From: Bacteroidales bacterium
GTDB lineage: Bacteria; Bacteroidota; Bacteroidia; Bacteroidales; UBA932
Length of the DNA: 9,309 nucleotides
Reading direction: 5' to 3'
Assembly: GCA_017538685.1 (NCBI GenBank)
Contig: JAFYIK010000045.1
Location: forward strand, 1-9,309
A model generated the notes under the pieces. That model was not told the DNA's origin. It did no database searches and saw only the letters and a list, made by a program, of their open reading frames with translations. The position numbers were made by a program, and so were the translations under genes. Shown here in pieces: positions 1 through 7,999 of this stretch. Each line of letters opens with the position of its first letter. The first letter of the stretch is position 1.

Positions 1-1876
1 CGTGTTCGCATTCCAGGTGCTGTACGGCAGCATCCAGCGCCTTGTCGCAAAGGCCTTCGTCCGCGCCGATGCGCGCCATGGTGCACCAACCCTGGCTCTC
101 GATGAAGATCTTGCCCTCTTCGTTCTCCGAGCTGCCCACCTTTCCACCGTGGAAATCGTAGGCGCGAAGGAACCAGCGGCCGTCCCAGCCGAACTGCTCG
201 ACCGCGGCGACCATCGCGTCCACCTGCTTCAGAACGGTGTCCGCGGGCTTGCCGATGCGCTCCAGCAGTTCGGCGTACTGACGGCCGCAGAACACGAACT
301 GTCCTGCAATCATCAGCGACTCCGCCTTGCTGCCTTCGGAATTGTTTTCCGTGGTCTGGAAAGACTCGTTGGGGTCGTTGGAGAAACAGTTGAGGTTGAG
401 GCAGTCGTTCCAGTCGGCGCGGCCGATAAGCGGAAGGCCGTGAGGACCGAGATTGTCTGCTACGTGCTGGAAAGATATCTGAAGATGCTCAAGAAGCGTC
501 TTCTCGCTTCCGGGCTGATTATCGAAAGGCACAGGCTCATCGAGTATGGAGAAATCTCCGGTTTCCTTGATGTAGGCCACGGTGCCGAAGATGAGCCAGA
601 GGGGATCGTCGCCGAATCCGCCGCCTATGTCGTTGTTGCCTCGCTTGGTGAGGGGCTGATACTGGTGGTAGCAGCCGCCGTCAGGGAACTGGGTCGCAGC
701 GATGTCCAGAATACGCTGTCTTGCGCGCTCGGGAATCTGATGAACGAAGCCCACGAGATCCTGGTTGGAATCACGGAAGCCCATTCCGCGGCCGATTCCG
801 CTCTCGAAGAAGGATGCGCTGCGCGAGAAACAGAAGGTAATCATACACTGGTACTGATTCCAGATGTTCACCATCCTGTCCAGTTCGGGCGAATCGGATT
901 CGAGCGTGAAGCGTCCGAGTATGTTGTCCCAATAAGCCTTCAGTTCGGCGAAGGCATTTTCGATCTTGGCGGGGGAATTGAACTGCGCAATCAGTTCGTG
1001 CGCGCGTTTCTTGTTGATGGTAGGGCTCCAGACGGTGCGCGGAGCCTGGAGGTCGAACTTCTCGTCCTCCGGATTCTCCACATAACCTATTATGAAGCTA
1101 CGCGTGAGAGTTTCGCCGGGTTCGAGAGTAAGCTCCAATCCGAACGCCGCTATGGGACTCCAGCCGTGGGCTACAGATCCCGTGCAAGAGCCACCAACCA
1201 CTGCCTCAGGGGCATCCAAACCGTTATACAGACCTACGAATGATGCGCGATCTGTGTCGTACGAAGCCTTCGGGTCGGAGCAATAATAGAACGCGTAGTG
1301 GTTCCTGCGCTCTTTGTATTCGGTTTTATGGTATAGCACGCCCGGTTCGATCTCCACCTCGCCGGTGCTGAGATTCCTCTGGAAGTTCTCGCCGTCAGTC
1401 TGGCCGTTCCAAAGGCACCATTCAGTGTAGGCGAACAGTTTGAAAGTCCGCCTGACCGAGCTCTTGTTAGTCAGAGTCAGGTGCTGGATCTCGCAGTTGG
1501 AACCCACGGGCACGAAGAACAGCTCGCTTACCTGAAGTCCGTTTTTCTCGCCCGTTATGCGGGTGTAGCCCATACCGTGGCGGCACTCGTAGGAATCGAG
1601 CGCGGTCTTGCAGGGTTTCCAGCCGGGACTCCACACGTCCGAGCCGTCCTTCACATAGAAGTACCTTCCGACGCTGTCCATCGGCACGTCGTTGTAGCGG
1701 TAGCGGGTGATCCTGCGGAACTTCGCGTCGCGGAAGAAGCAATAACCGCCCGCAGTGTTCGAGATCAGCGAAAAGAATCCGTCCGTCCCAAGATAATTGA
1801 TCCAGGGCCAGGGCGTTGCAGGAGATGTGATCACATACTCCCTCGCAGCGTCATCAAAATGACCGTATTGTTTCAT
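1..1876 (-). CDS. GH94 cellobiose phosphorylase, 3' end missing
   Basis: Cytoplasmic inverting phosphorylase, EC 2.4.1.20: cellobiose + phosphate gives alpha-glucose-1-phosphate + glucose. The frame runs open from ATG at 1876 to the window edge, giving 625 complete codons with no stop; family members have about 810-830 residues, so roughly the last 190-200 are missing. There is no signal peptide. Diagnostic blocks are [10 protein letters not shown] (22-30), [12 protein letters not shown] (40-51), [26 protein letters not shown] (165-177), [32 protein letters not shown] (353-371), [33 protein letters not shown] (480-499) and IFIESQGWC. The catalytic general acid is one of the two Asp in DWND (488, 491). 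The start is fixed by the ATGA overlap with the GH5 stop and by the usual MKxxGxFDD N-terminus. Cellodextrin phosphorylases are longer and lack this N-terminal pattern, so cellobiose is the favoured substrate. Confidence 0.95.
   Translation of the reverse strand, partial: MKQYGHFDDAAREYVITSPATPWPWINYLGTDGFFSLISNTAGGYCFFRDAKFRRITRYRYNDVPMDSVGRYFYVKDGSDVWSPGWKPCKTALDSYECRHGMGYTRITGEKNGLQVSELFFVPVGSNCEIQHLTLTNKSSVRRTFKLFAYTEWCLWNGQTDGENFQRNLSTGEVEIEPGVLYHKTEYKERRNHYAFYYCSDPKASYDTDRASFVGLYNGLDAPEAVVGGSCTGSVAHGWSPIAAFGLELTLEPGETLTRSFIIGYVENPEDEKFDLQAPRTVWSPTINKKRAHELIAQFNSPAKIENAFAELKAYWDNILGRFTLESDSPELDRMVNIWNQYQCMITFCFSRSASFFESGIGRGMGFRDSNQDLVGFVHQIPERARQRILDIAATQFPDGGCYHQYQPLTKRGNNDIGGGFGDDPLWLIFGTVAYIKETGDFSILDEPVPFDNQPGSEKTLLEHLQISFQHVADNLGPHGLPLIGRADWNDCLNLNCFSNDPNESFQTTENNSEGSKAESLMIAGQFVFCGRQYAELLERIGKPADTVLKQVDAMVAAVEQFGWDGRWFLRAYDFHGGKVGSSENEEGKIFIESQGWCTMARIGADEGLCDKALDAAVQHLECEH
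1873..1876 (-). promoter_or_regulatory. ATGA overlap between GH5_2 and cellobiose phosphorylase
   Basis: The ATG of the GH94 gene (1876-1874) overlaps the TGA stop of the GH5_2 gene (1875-1873), with an AGGAAA just ahead that may serve as a weak ribosome-binding site. The tight link couples the endoglucanase with the enzyme that would consume its main product, cellobiose. Confidence 0.85.
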
Positions 1877-2901
1877 TTTCCTAATACCCAATCTTTTACG
1901 ATTTTGCCCCACGGTTTGATGACTCCGTCATCCCACGGGCCTTCGGATGCTGCCTGTTTGGTCAGCATAGAGCAGGTCTCAACCTTGTCGGAGATGCTCC
2001 AGGTCATCATAGTGATGCCGTTTGCGTCCGCCCAATCCACGTAGCGCTGCCACTCTTCGAGATCCATAGGGCCGTCGCCGCTGGCCTCGCAGGCCGCACA
2101 TTCGCTGACGAAGATAGGAATGCCGGCTGCCAGAGCGGCGTCGCACGCCTCGCGAAGATGCTTGTGGGTGGCTGCATAGAAATGCATCGTGTACATCAAA
2201 TTGCCGTATCCCTCGATGGGCGAAGCGGCGGGGAGGTCAACCCTCTGGTCCCAGCTGGGGCAGCCCATAAGGATGAGCGGCTCGGAAGGGTCGATGTCCG
2301 TGATGACCTTGATGAGTTCGCCTGCATAGCTCTTCAGCTCCTGCCAGTAAGCAATCATCGCTTCAGGATTGCCCAAATCCTCATAGGGATTGGCTCTCCA
2401 CTCTTCGAAGGAGAAGCACACCGGCTCGTTGAACAGCTCGTAGATCACGTTAGGAACTCCCTTATACTTGGTCGCCACTGCGGCGAAGAACTCTTTCGCA
2501 GCATCAAGGTGCAGAGTGTGTGAATGCCAGTCTACTATCACATAACAGCCATTTTCAATCGCACCGTCCACGACCGCATAGAGCTTTTCAAGAGCGAACT
2601 CAGGAGCTCCCATATAACCGCTCGGAATTCCGGGATTGTCGGCTAGGGCGTGGTCGTCGGAGCCTATCGCTGCGCGGAAAATCCTGCAGCCAGTGTCTTC
2701 GTGGAGCTGCTTCACGGCAGCCTTGTTGTAGAAGCGCGGCCATATGTTGTGCCAGCCGAAGCTGATACCCCTGAAGGCCACGGGCTCGCCGTTCGCAGTC
2801 AACTGCGTTCCGACCACCTTCAGCGGAGCGACCTCCGCCTTCTTCGGGCAGCAGCCCGCCAATAAGAGAGCCATAACAGCGGCGAAAAATATTTTTTTCA
2901 T
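1873..2901 (-). CDS. GH5_2-like endo-beta-1,4-glucanase lipoprotein
   Basis: Secreted retaining endoglucanase, 342 residues, single domain. Residues 1-16 are a lipoprotein signal with lipobox LAGC (Cys17, followed by a second Cys and then PKK). There is no acidic export signal, so a periplasmic inner-leaflet location is favoured (inference). The fold matches GH5_2 cellulases: [41 protein letters not shown], and WSISDK near the end. The eight GH5 residues are R76, H126, N158, acid/base E159, H240, Y242, nucleophile E267 and W301. Oddly, the usual TEWG around the nucleophile reads SECAAC, and C162 sits three residues after the acid/base. A periplasmic GH5_2 next to a cellobiose phosphorylase suggests trimming of imported gluco-oligosaccharides to cellobiose. 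The ATG comes 10 nt after the transporter stop with no clear Shine-Dalgarno; the TGA stop overlaps the next ATG. Confidence 0.9.
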   Translation of the reverse strand: MKKIFFAAVMALLLAGCCPKKAEVAPLKVVGTQLTANGEPVAFRGISFGWHNIWPRFYNKAAVKQLHEDTGCRIFRAAIGSDDHALADNPGIPSGYMGAPEFALEKLYAVVDGAIENGCYVIVDWHSHTLHLDAAKEFFAAVATKYKGVPNVIYELFNEPVCFSFEEWRANPYEDLGNPEAMIAYWQELKSYAGELIKVITDIDPSEPLILMGCPSWDQRVDLPAASPIEGYGNLMYTMHFYAATHKHLREACDAALAAGIPIFVSECAACEASGDGPMDLEEWQRYVDWADANGITMMTWSISDKVETCSMLTKQAASEGPWDDGVIKPWGKIVKDWVLGK

Positions 2902-2911
2902 ACCGGAAAAA

Positions 2912-4255
2912 TTACTTTTTGATTGGATACAGACGCAGCAATAGCAGAATCAGCAGTGCAATCGCGGCGGGGAAGAGCGAGAACAGGCTCCAGATCATAG
3001 TCTGGACGGATGCCTCATTGGTGATGGTCACGATGGTTTCGCCGGTAATGACGTCAGTGTTGGAAATGAAGCCCGCAAGTCCCAGGAACATAGCCACCAG
3101 GGCGCCGGAGATGGCGGAACCGAATTTCTGGGCCATAGTTCCGGAGGAGAAGATAAGACCTGTGGAAGAAGTGCCGTTCTGTTCGGTAGCATAGTCCGCC
3201 ACGTCCGCATACATAGACCAGAGCAGCGGAGAATAGAAGCCGATGCCGATGGAGGTGACGATAACGTTCGCAACCATAACCCAGATCCAGGCCGGATTCA
3301 TAGGGATGAAGAAGAACAGAATTGAAGACACGGCGCAGATGACCGCCGCCCAGGCAAATGCTTTCTTCTTCGAGCCCACTTTCTTGGTGAACCAGGGGGA
3401 AAGGCCTCCGAACACCATACAGGTGGCCTCTCCGAACATCATAAAGACAGTGTAATTGATCACCAGCCCCATCACGGTCACGTCGCCGTGCAGGCAGTAC
3501 TCCATCAGATAGGCAGCCACGGCATAGCGGAAACCGTTAAAGAAGTTCGTACAGATTCCGATCAGCGTGAGATAAATCCACGGCTTGTTGCGGAACAGGT
3601 CGGCGAAAGGCTTAAAAGAAAATTTTTCGGCCCTTACAGGTTTCAGACGTTCTTTGGTGAGAAGACCGCAGGCGAGGGTTCCCAGAGCGGCCACTGCGCC
3701 CAGTACTACGCCAAGTACGGCGTACTGATGCTTGGGTTCGCCTCCCACAAGCCTCTGAAGATAAGGGAAGGAGAAGAGCATAACAAAGCCCATCGCATAG
3801 GCGCCGACCATACGGAACGACGAGAACTGGTTCTTCTCATTGTCATCGTCCGTCATCACACCCAGCAGCGAGCCGTAAGGCACATTGACTGCGGTGTACA
3901 CCACCATCATAAGCAGATAAAGGGCATACGCGTAGACACGTTTGCCTGCGGGGCCCAGATCCGGGGTGTAGAGCAGCAGAGCGAACACGACTCCCAGCGG
4001 AATGGCTCCGAAGATGAGCCAGGGACGATATGTGCCCCAGCGCGACTGGGTACGGTCCGCTATCGCGCCCATCATCGGGTCTGTTATCACGTCGAACAGA
4101 CGCGCCACCAGCATAAGGGCTGCGGCGTCGGCCACGGTAAGACCGAAGACGTTGGTGAAGAAAAACGGGAATGCGATGGACATCACCTTCCAGGTAATGC
4201 CGCCGGCGGCGGCATCGCCCAGGGCGTAGCCTATTTTCTCGGAGAGTTTCGCCAT
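2912..4255 (-). CDS. GPH-family (MelB-like) sugar:cation symporter
   Basis: Inner-membrane secondary transporter of the glycoside-pentoside-hexuronide:cation symporter family (major facilitator superfamily), 447 residues with about 12 hydrophobic segments (roughly 20-40, 43-63, 78-95, 108-131, 150-166, 177-198, 227-250, 260-283, 299-317, 321-345, 365-395, 420-440). Family marks include an N-terminal GYALGD, then DVITDPMMG with acidic D55 and D59 that match the cation-binding aspartates of MelB, then DRTQSRWGTYRPW, and a C-terminal block at 349-378 (YADVADY, NGTSSTG, QKFGSAISG). Its place directly after the GH130 gene matches the transporter of the B. fragilis mannan cluster. The likely cargo is therefore Man-beta-1,4-Glc, mannobiose and perhaps cellobiose, feeding the two phosphorylases; this is inference, since GPH specificity cannot be read from sequence. 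The ATG follows an AGGTAAT stretch, a weak Shine-Dalgarno-like site. Confidence 0.93.
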   Translation of the reverse strand: MAKLSEKIGYALGDAAAGGITWKVMSIAFPFFFTNVFGLTVADAAALMLVARLFDVITDPMMGAIADRTQSRWGTYRPWLIFGAIPLGVVFALLLYTPDLGPAGKRVYAYALYLLMMVVYTAVNVPYGSLLGVMTDDDNEKNQFSSFRMVGAYAMGFVMLFSFPYLQRLVGGEPKHQYAVLGVVLGAVAALGTLACGLLTKERLKPVRAEKFSFKPFADLFRNKPWIYLTLIGICTNFFNGFRYAVAAYLMEYCLHGDVTVMGLVINYTVFMMFGEATCMVFGGLSPWFTKKVGSKKKAFAWAAVICAVSSILFFFIPMNPAWIWVMVANVIVTSIGIGFYSPLLWSMYADVADYATEQNGTSSTGLIFSSGTMAQKFGSAISGALVAMFLGLAGFISNTDVITGETIVTITNEASVQTMIWSLFSLFPAAIALLILLLLRLYPIKK

Positions 4256-4256
4256 A

Positions 4257-5426
4257 TTACCTAGTGTTTTTGTCTATCAATCTGTTAATGCGCTCGACCG
4301 TGAGACCTGTGCGGCCTCCGTCGGGCTCCGTGTGCAGGCAGTAATCCACCAGCCTGTCCAGGGTCGAAGTAGCCACGTGCATACGCGTGTCGGACGAGGC
4401 GTAGTAGATGAACACCTTCCCGTCCGGGTCGGCAATCCAACCGTTCGAGAATGCCACATTCATCACGTCGCCTATATACTCTTCTCCTTCTGGAACAATA
4501 AAGAAGCCGGACGGCTGGGCAATCACCTTGGTGGGATCGTCAAGGGCGGTCATATACATATACAGCACATAGCGGAGGCCGCTGGCGCAGCCGCGCACGC
4601 CGTGGGCAAGGTGAAGCCAGCCCTGCGGCGTCTTCAGCGGGTGCGGCCCCTCGCCGTTCTTTACCTCATACACTGTATGATAACGGCGGGCGTTTATAAT
4701 CTTCTCCTCCTTGACCTCGGCGTTCGTGATGTCATCCACCAGAGCCCAGCCTATTCCTCCGCCGCTGCCGGCATCGATGAAACCGTCCTGCGGGCGCGTG
4801 TAGAGGGCATATTTGCCGTCCACGAACTCGGGATGCAGGCAGACGTTGCGCTGCTGCGAGCGCGACTTCAGGTCGGGCAGGCGCTCCCAGTTCACGAGAT
4901 CCTTCGTGCGTGCGATTCCGCAGGCGGCCGTGGCGGCCGAAAGGTCACCTTCGAGCTCGTGGTCCTTGCGCTCCACGCAGAAAAGGCCGTAGATCCATCC
5001 GTCTTCGTGGCGCGTCAGGCGCATATCGTAGACGTTGGTCGCCGGCTCGCCGTACTCGGGCAGGGTGACCGGGCGCGGCCAGAAACGGAAGTTGTCCACT
5101 CCGTTCGGGCTTTCGGCCACCGCAAAGAACGACTTGCGGTCGTCGGCCTCCACACGCACGACCAGCACATATTTGTCGCCCCACTTGATGGCTCCGCTGT
5201 TGAACGCGGCGTGGATGCCGATACGCTCCATCAGGAACGGATTTGTCTTGGGATCGAGGTCGTATCGCCACTCCAGAGGCGCGTGCGCGGCCGTGAGTAT
5301 GGGGTTCTCGTATTTTTCGTACACGCCGCCGACATACACGGTGTGGTTCTTTTTCGAGAGGAGTTCTTCGTGTTCTTTGCGAAGAAGGTTCAGTTTCAGT
5401 TTCCAGTCCATCTTACTTAATGTCAT
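4257..5426 (-). CDS. 4-O-beta-D-mannosyl-D-glucose phosphorylase (GH130_1)
   Basis: Cytoplasmic inverting phosphorylase, EC 2.4.1.281: Man-beta-1,4-Glc + phosphate gives alpha-mannose-1-phosphate + glucose. No signal peptide is present. The sequence closely matches the B. fragilis enzyme as I remember it throughout, with shared blocks such as [52 protein letters not shown] and [13 protein letters not shown]. The general acid is D134 in NVYDMRL (codon 5027-5025), equivalent to Asp131 of the B. fragilis enzyme. Two starts are possible. ATG at 5426 overlaps the GH26 end by 14 nt. ATG at 5411 (residue 6, MDWKLKLN) begins 1 nt after the GH26 stop and fits the homologue's N-terminus better, so the 384-residue form is preferred. 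The stop TAA (4259-4257) is 1 nt before the transporter start. Mannobiose would need a 2-epimerase, not seen here, to become a substrate. Confidence 0.93.
   Translation of the reverse strand: MTLSKMDWKLKLNLLRKEHEELLSKKNHTVYVGGVYEKYENPILTAAHAPLEWRYDLDPKTNPFLMERIGIHAAFNSGAIKWGDKYVLVVRVEADDRKSFFAVAESPNGVDNFRFWPRPVTLPEYGEPATNVYDMRLTRHEDGWIYGLFCVERKDHELEGDLSAATAACGIARTKDLVNWERLPDLKSRSQQRNVCLHPEFVDGKYALYTRPQDGFIDAGSGGGIGWALVDDITNAEVKEEKIINARRYHTVYEVKNGEGPHPLKTPQGWLHLAHGVRGCASGLRYVLYMYMTALDDPTKVIAQPSGFFIVPEGEEYIGDVMNVAFSNGWIADPDGKVFIYYASSDTRMHVATSTLDRLVDYCLHTEPDGGRTGLTVERINRLIDKNTR
5409..5426 (-). promoter_or_regulatory. GH26-GH130 junction with two candidate starts
   Basis: The GH26 stop TAA lies at 5415-5413. 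One in-frame ATG for GH130 is at 5426-5424, inside the GH26 coding end, and is preceded by a pyrimidine-rich CTTCTTCTTA with no ribosome-binding purines. The second ATG at 5411-5409 follows TTAAGTAAG and begins 1 nt after the stop. The second is favoured by spacing, upstream sequence and the known N-terminus of the homologous phosphorylase. Confidence 0.65.
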
Positions 5427-6507
5427 TAAGAAGAAGTATGTTGTTTTCCTCTATGAATTTGACGAAATCCTGTTCGGTGGGTCCGCCGGGGAAGGGAGCG
5501 TAGAAATGGACGTCCCTGCGGCCGGGCTCGCTGGTGTTGCGCCATGTGAGCAGGTACGCGATGGGGAAGCCCTTGATCGCGGGGGCGAGCACTTCGGTCC
5601 ACCAGGTGGGCCAGGTCAGGCCTTCGTAACCGGTCTCCGTGAGCGCGAGTATCTTGCCGTGGTCCTCGGCGAACTTCTGAAGAGAAGCGAGCAAAAGAGG
5701 CATGTTCTTGACGTAATAGGGAAGCGCTTCTTCCTGGGGCATCCAAGTCGGGCAGTACATGTCCAGGCCGACTATGTCCACATATTTGTCACCGGGGTAG
5801 CGCTGAGGCCAGTCTTCGAAGAAATCCACTCCGTTCGGGGAGATTGCCCACAGCAGGTTCTTCAGCCCGCGTTCCTTGACCATATAGTCGTGGGTCATTA
5901 CCCAGAAGGCGTTGTACTCCTCGGCCGTGCAGAAATCCCAGCCCCACCAGAACCAGCTTCCGGTGTGCTCGTGCCAGGGGCGCCAGATAATGGGCACCGG
6001 CCTGCCGTCGGCGGTCTTGATGCTCGCGAGGAAGTCCGCTATCCGGCCTATGCGCTCCATCCACATTTCGTGAAGGTCTCCGCCGGGCAGCAGCCTCGCG
6101 ACCACGTCGCCGCCGCTGAGATCCCACGCATCTCCGCCCGTCACGGGGTTGTCCGGATGCCAGCTGATCGTCACGATTCCACCGCGCTCGTAGTGCCTTA
6201 CCGCCGCTTCGCGGGTAAGGTCTATGTCGTTGCCGTCCAGGTTGATCCGGCTGCCCAGCTCGAAATCGCCCAGTTCAAGGCCGAGGATGGCAGGGTAGTC
6301 GCCCGTGACGAACTTCACGTCCGAACGCTCGAGAGCGTGGTCGCCGTCTTCGTTGGCGTTCCAGGTGTGGCCGTACATAAGGTCGTCCTGGTGGCCATAG
6401 AGAATCTTTCCTTCGGCGACGGCCTTGTTCAGCACGTCAGTAATCTGATTGGTCGGACTGGCGCACGCTGTAACTAGAATCATTGCGAGTATGGATAACT
6501 TCTTCAT
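5413..6507 (-). CDS. GH26 endo-beta-1,4-mannanase lipoprotein
   Basis: Retaining endo-mannanase that cleaves internal beta-1,4-mannosidic bonds in mannan, galactomannan or glucomannan to short oligosaccharides, mainly mannobiose or mannosyl-glucose in such clusters. It has 364 residues, a single catalytic domain and no carbohydrate-binding module. Residues 1-14 are a short lipoprotein signal with lipobox VTAC (Cys15). The residues after Cys (ASPTN) are not acidic, which suggests periplasmic retention rather than surface display (inference). The GH26 signature is clear: acid/base E180 in [15 protein letters not shown] and nucleophile E291 in ALTETGYEG; the YGHQDD and SWHPDNP motifs are also typical. 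The ATG shares one base with the upstream TAA (TAATG). It lies directly ahead of the GH130 gene, the same order as the ManA-type mannanase and mannosylglucose phosphorylase of B. fragilis, which supports mannan as substrate. Confidence 0.94.
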   Translation of the reverse strand: MKKLSILAMILVTACASPTNQITDVLNKAVAEGKILYGHQDDLMYGHTWNANEDGDHALERSDVKFVTGDYPAILGLELGDFELGSRINLDGNDIDLTREAAVRHYERGGIVTISWHPDNPVTGGDAWDLSGGDVVARLLPGGDLHEMWMERIGRIADFLASIKTADGRPVPIIWRPWHEHTGSWFWWGWDFCTAEEYNAFWVMTHDYMVKERGLKNLLWAISPNGVDFFEDWPQRYPGDKYVDIVGLDMYCPTWMPQEEALPYYVKNMPLLLASLQKFAEDHGKILALTETGYEGLTWPTWWTEVLAPAIKGFPIAYLLTWRNTSEPGRRDVHFYAPFPGGPTEQDFVKFIEENNILLLNDIK

Positions 6508-6509
6508 TA
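6505..6509 (-). promoter_or_regulatory. TAATG stop-start overlap
   Basis: The TAA stop of the second BACON-GH5 gene (6509-6507) shares its last A with the ATG of the GH26 gene (6507-6505). This is a typical translational-coupling junction and keeps the GH5 and GH26 endo-enzymes in linked expression. Confidence 0.8.
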
Positions 6510-7997
6510 TTGGTTTTTGTTGTCTTTATAAGCTTTGAGTATCGCGTCTTTCAGCGCGGGTGTCGTCCATTTCGGCACGGAACGGTCCGCTCCGTTGCTC
6601 AGCGTCATCCAGTAGAAACAGGCGATGTTATATTTGGCGGCATTGCCCACGTAGCAGGCGGCCTGTTTGCTTCTTTCTTCCTCGGTTCTGCCTGAAGTGC
6701 AGCCGTATTCGCCTATCACGCAGGGGATGCTCTTGCTTACCAGGTAGGTGTTTATGGTTTCTATTATGTTCTTCACCTCATTTTCGCAGGAAGAATCGAA
6801 GGTCATCTGCGGATTATCGTTGTCAAAGGCGAAACGATATGGGGAGTAACTGTGGACCTCGGCGAGGAGATGGTCTTCCACCTCGTCCTCGGGCAGTTTA
6901 AAGCCCGCAAGGGTGGTTGCAGCAGGGGATGCGGAGTAGGTGTTCAGCACCAGGTTTCGCCGCAGGTTGTTCCCACCGGTGGCGCGTACTGTGCGCACGA
7001 AATCGGCGTTGTACTGGTTAATCACTTCGAGCGCGCTGGCGGAGCCGGAATTCCAGCTGCCTTTCGCGTCCAGCATTTCATTGAACGATTCGAAAAGCAG
7101 CTTCTGCCCGCAGTCGGCGAATTCGGTGGCGATTTGTGTCCACAGCGAGCAGTAGCGCTCCCTGACGGCTTCATACACGGCGGCATCGGCCCTGAGCCAG
7201 GCTGTGCTGGCATCGCCCGTGTCGTGGTGGACGTTCAGGATGCAGTAGAGCCCTTCGTCCAGCACATAGCCTACAATCTCCTTCACGCGCGCCATCCACA
7301 CCGGATCTACTTCGTAGCCGGTCCAAGTGGTCATATCCCATTTGGAGCCTGACACGCTTATGGTGCCCGTGTGCGGATACCAGGTTACGGGGACGCGGAT
7401 TGCGCCGAAGCCGGCTTCCTTGAACATATGGATCAGCGCGCGCTGCGTCACGGGCTGGCCCCACGCAGTTTCGTAATCGGAGGTTTTGCGCGAAGTGTAG
7501 GCCTCGATCCACATATTGTCTACGCTTCCGCTGTTGGCATCCAGGGTATTGCCCAGATTCCAGCCGGTGCCCATATTGCGTACAGCCGATGTGGCATTCT
7601 CCCAGCCCTCCGGGTCAGTGCCGGGTCCCGTCGGAGGCGTTACCCCGGCTTGGCTGATCGTCACGCTTTGGGGCTGAAAGCCCTCCGCCGTGACTGTCAG
7701 CGTCGTTCCCCTCGCCTCATAGGTGTAATTCCCCTGTACGGTGATGGTGAAGGAGAGTTTGTAATCCTTGAACACGCCGTCGCGGAAGGTAAGCCAGTCG
7801 GCCTCGCCGCTCATTTTCGGGCGGACTGGGGAGGTCACGGTCAGCTTAATAGTCTCCCCAGCCTGCGCAGCCGTGAATTCGGTCGCGCTAAGCGTCATTT
7901 CCTCCGGGACAGGATCAGGAGTCGGTTCCTGAGGCTCTTCCGAACAGGAAAAGACTGCAAGCAGGGCAGCCAGGAATATGTGACCGTACCTTTTCAC
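6507..7997 (-). CDS. BACON-GH5 endo-beta-glucanase lipoprotein (GH5_4-like)
   Basis: 496-residue secreted GH5 endo-hydrolase. Residues 1-17 form a lipoprotein signal peptide with lipobox VFSC (Cys18), followed by the acidic SEEPQE and a Pro/Glu-rich linker. The acidic residues after Cys resemble the Bacteroidota surface-export signal, so display on the outer membrane is likely. Residues ~33-118 are a BACON domain (FKDYKLSF, ending in VTISQAG), then a PTGPG-type linker and a GH5 domain from ~135 (MGTGWNLGN). The GH5 invariant residues are R201, H257 or H258, N306, acid/base E307 (FESFNE), H382, Y384, nucleophile E430 (IGEYG) and W463. The start is GTG; it is accepted because it directly precedes the signal peptide and shares its G with the upstream TAG stop, while the next Met (34) would remove the signal. 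Glucomannan, glucan or xyloglucan are all possible substrates; the operon favours glucomannan. Confidence 0.9.
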   Translation of the reverse strand: MKRYGHIFLAALLAVFSCSEEPQEPTPDPVPEEMTLSATEFTAAQAGETIKLTVTSPVRPKMSGEADWLTFRDGVFKDYKLSFTITVQGNYTYEARGTTLTVTAEGFQPQSVTISQAGVTPPTGPGTDPEGWENATSAVRNMGTGWNLGNTLDANSGSVDNMWIEAYTSRKTSDYETAWGQPVTQRALIHMFKEAGFGAIRVPVTWYPHTGTISVSGSKWDMTTWTGYEVDPVWMARVKEIVGYVLDEGLYCILNVHHDTGDASTAWLRADAAVYEAVRERYCSLWTQIATEFADCGQKLLFESFNEMLDAKGSWNSGSASALEVINQYNADFVRTVRATGGNNLRRNLVLNTYSASPAATTLAGFKLPEDEVEDHLLAEVHSYSPYRFAFDNDNPQMTFDSSCENEVKNIIETINTYLVSKSIPCVIGEYGCTSGRTEEERSKQAACYVGNAAKYNIACFYWMTLSNGADRSVPKWTTPALKDAILKAYKDNKNQ

Positions 7998-7999
7998 TA
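7995..7999 (-). promoter_or_regulatory. TAGTG stop-start overlap with GTG initiation
   Basis: The TAG stop of the upstream BACON-GH5 gene (7999-7997) shares its G with the GTG start of the second BACON-GH5 gene (7997-7995). No Shine-Dalgarno-like sequence precedes it. Such an overlap suggests translation by termination-reinitiation, so output of the second enzyme would follow the first. The use of GTG rather than ATG is supported by the lipoprotein signal peptide that begins right there. Confidence 0.75.

Noticed and set aside
2..1243. 413-codon open frame on the plus strand
   Set aside because: It lies opposite the GH94 cellobiose phosphorylase, whose motifs are unmistakable on the minus strand. 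The plus-strand translation has no recognisable domain and reflects codon bias of GC-rich DNA.
2902..2911. Possible promoter or terminator between the symporter and GH5_2 genes
   Set aside because: This is the widest gap between genes but is only 10 nt, with no inverted repeat; too short for either.
3488..4264. 258-codon open frame on the plus strand
   Set aside because: It lies opposite the GPH symporter and is rich in His, Gln and Arg with no hydrophobic or domain pattern.
4332..5420. 362-codon open frame on the plus strand
   Set aside because: It mirrors the GH130 gene in antisense; the composition (many His, Val, Arg) is typical of a shadow frame.
5035..6477. 480-codon open frame on the plus strand across GH130 and GH26
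   Set aside because: It spans the junction of two well-supported minus-strand genes and resembles no family I know; it is an antisense shadow.
7022..7512. Small minus-strand frames inside the second BACON-GH5 gene
   Set aside because: They are out of frame with a complete GH5 domain and have no independent start context or domain.
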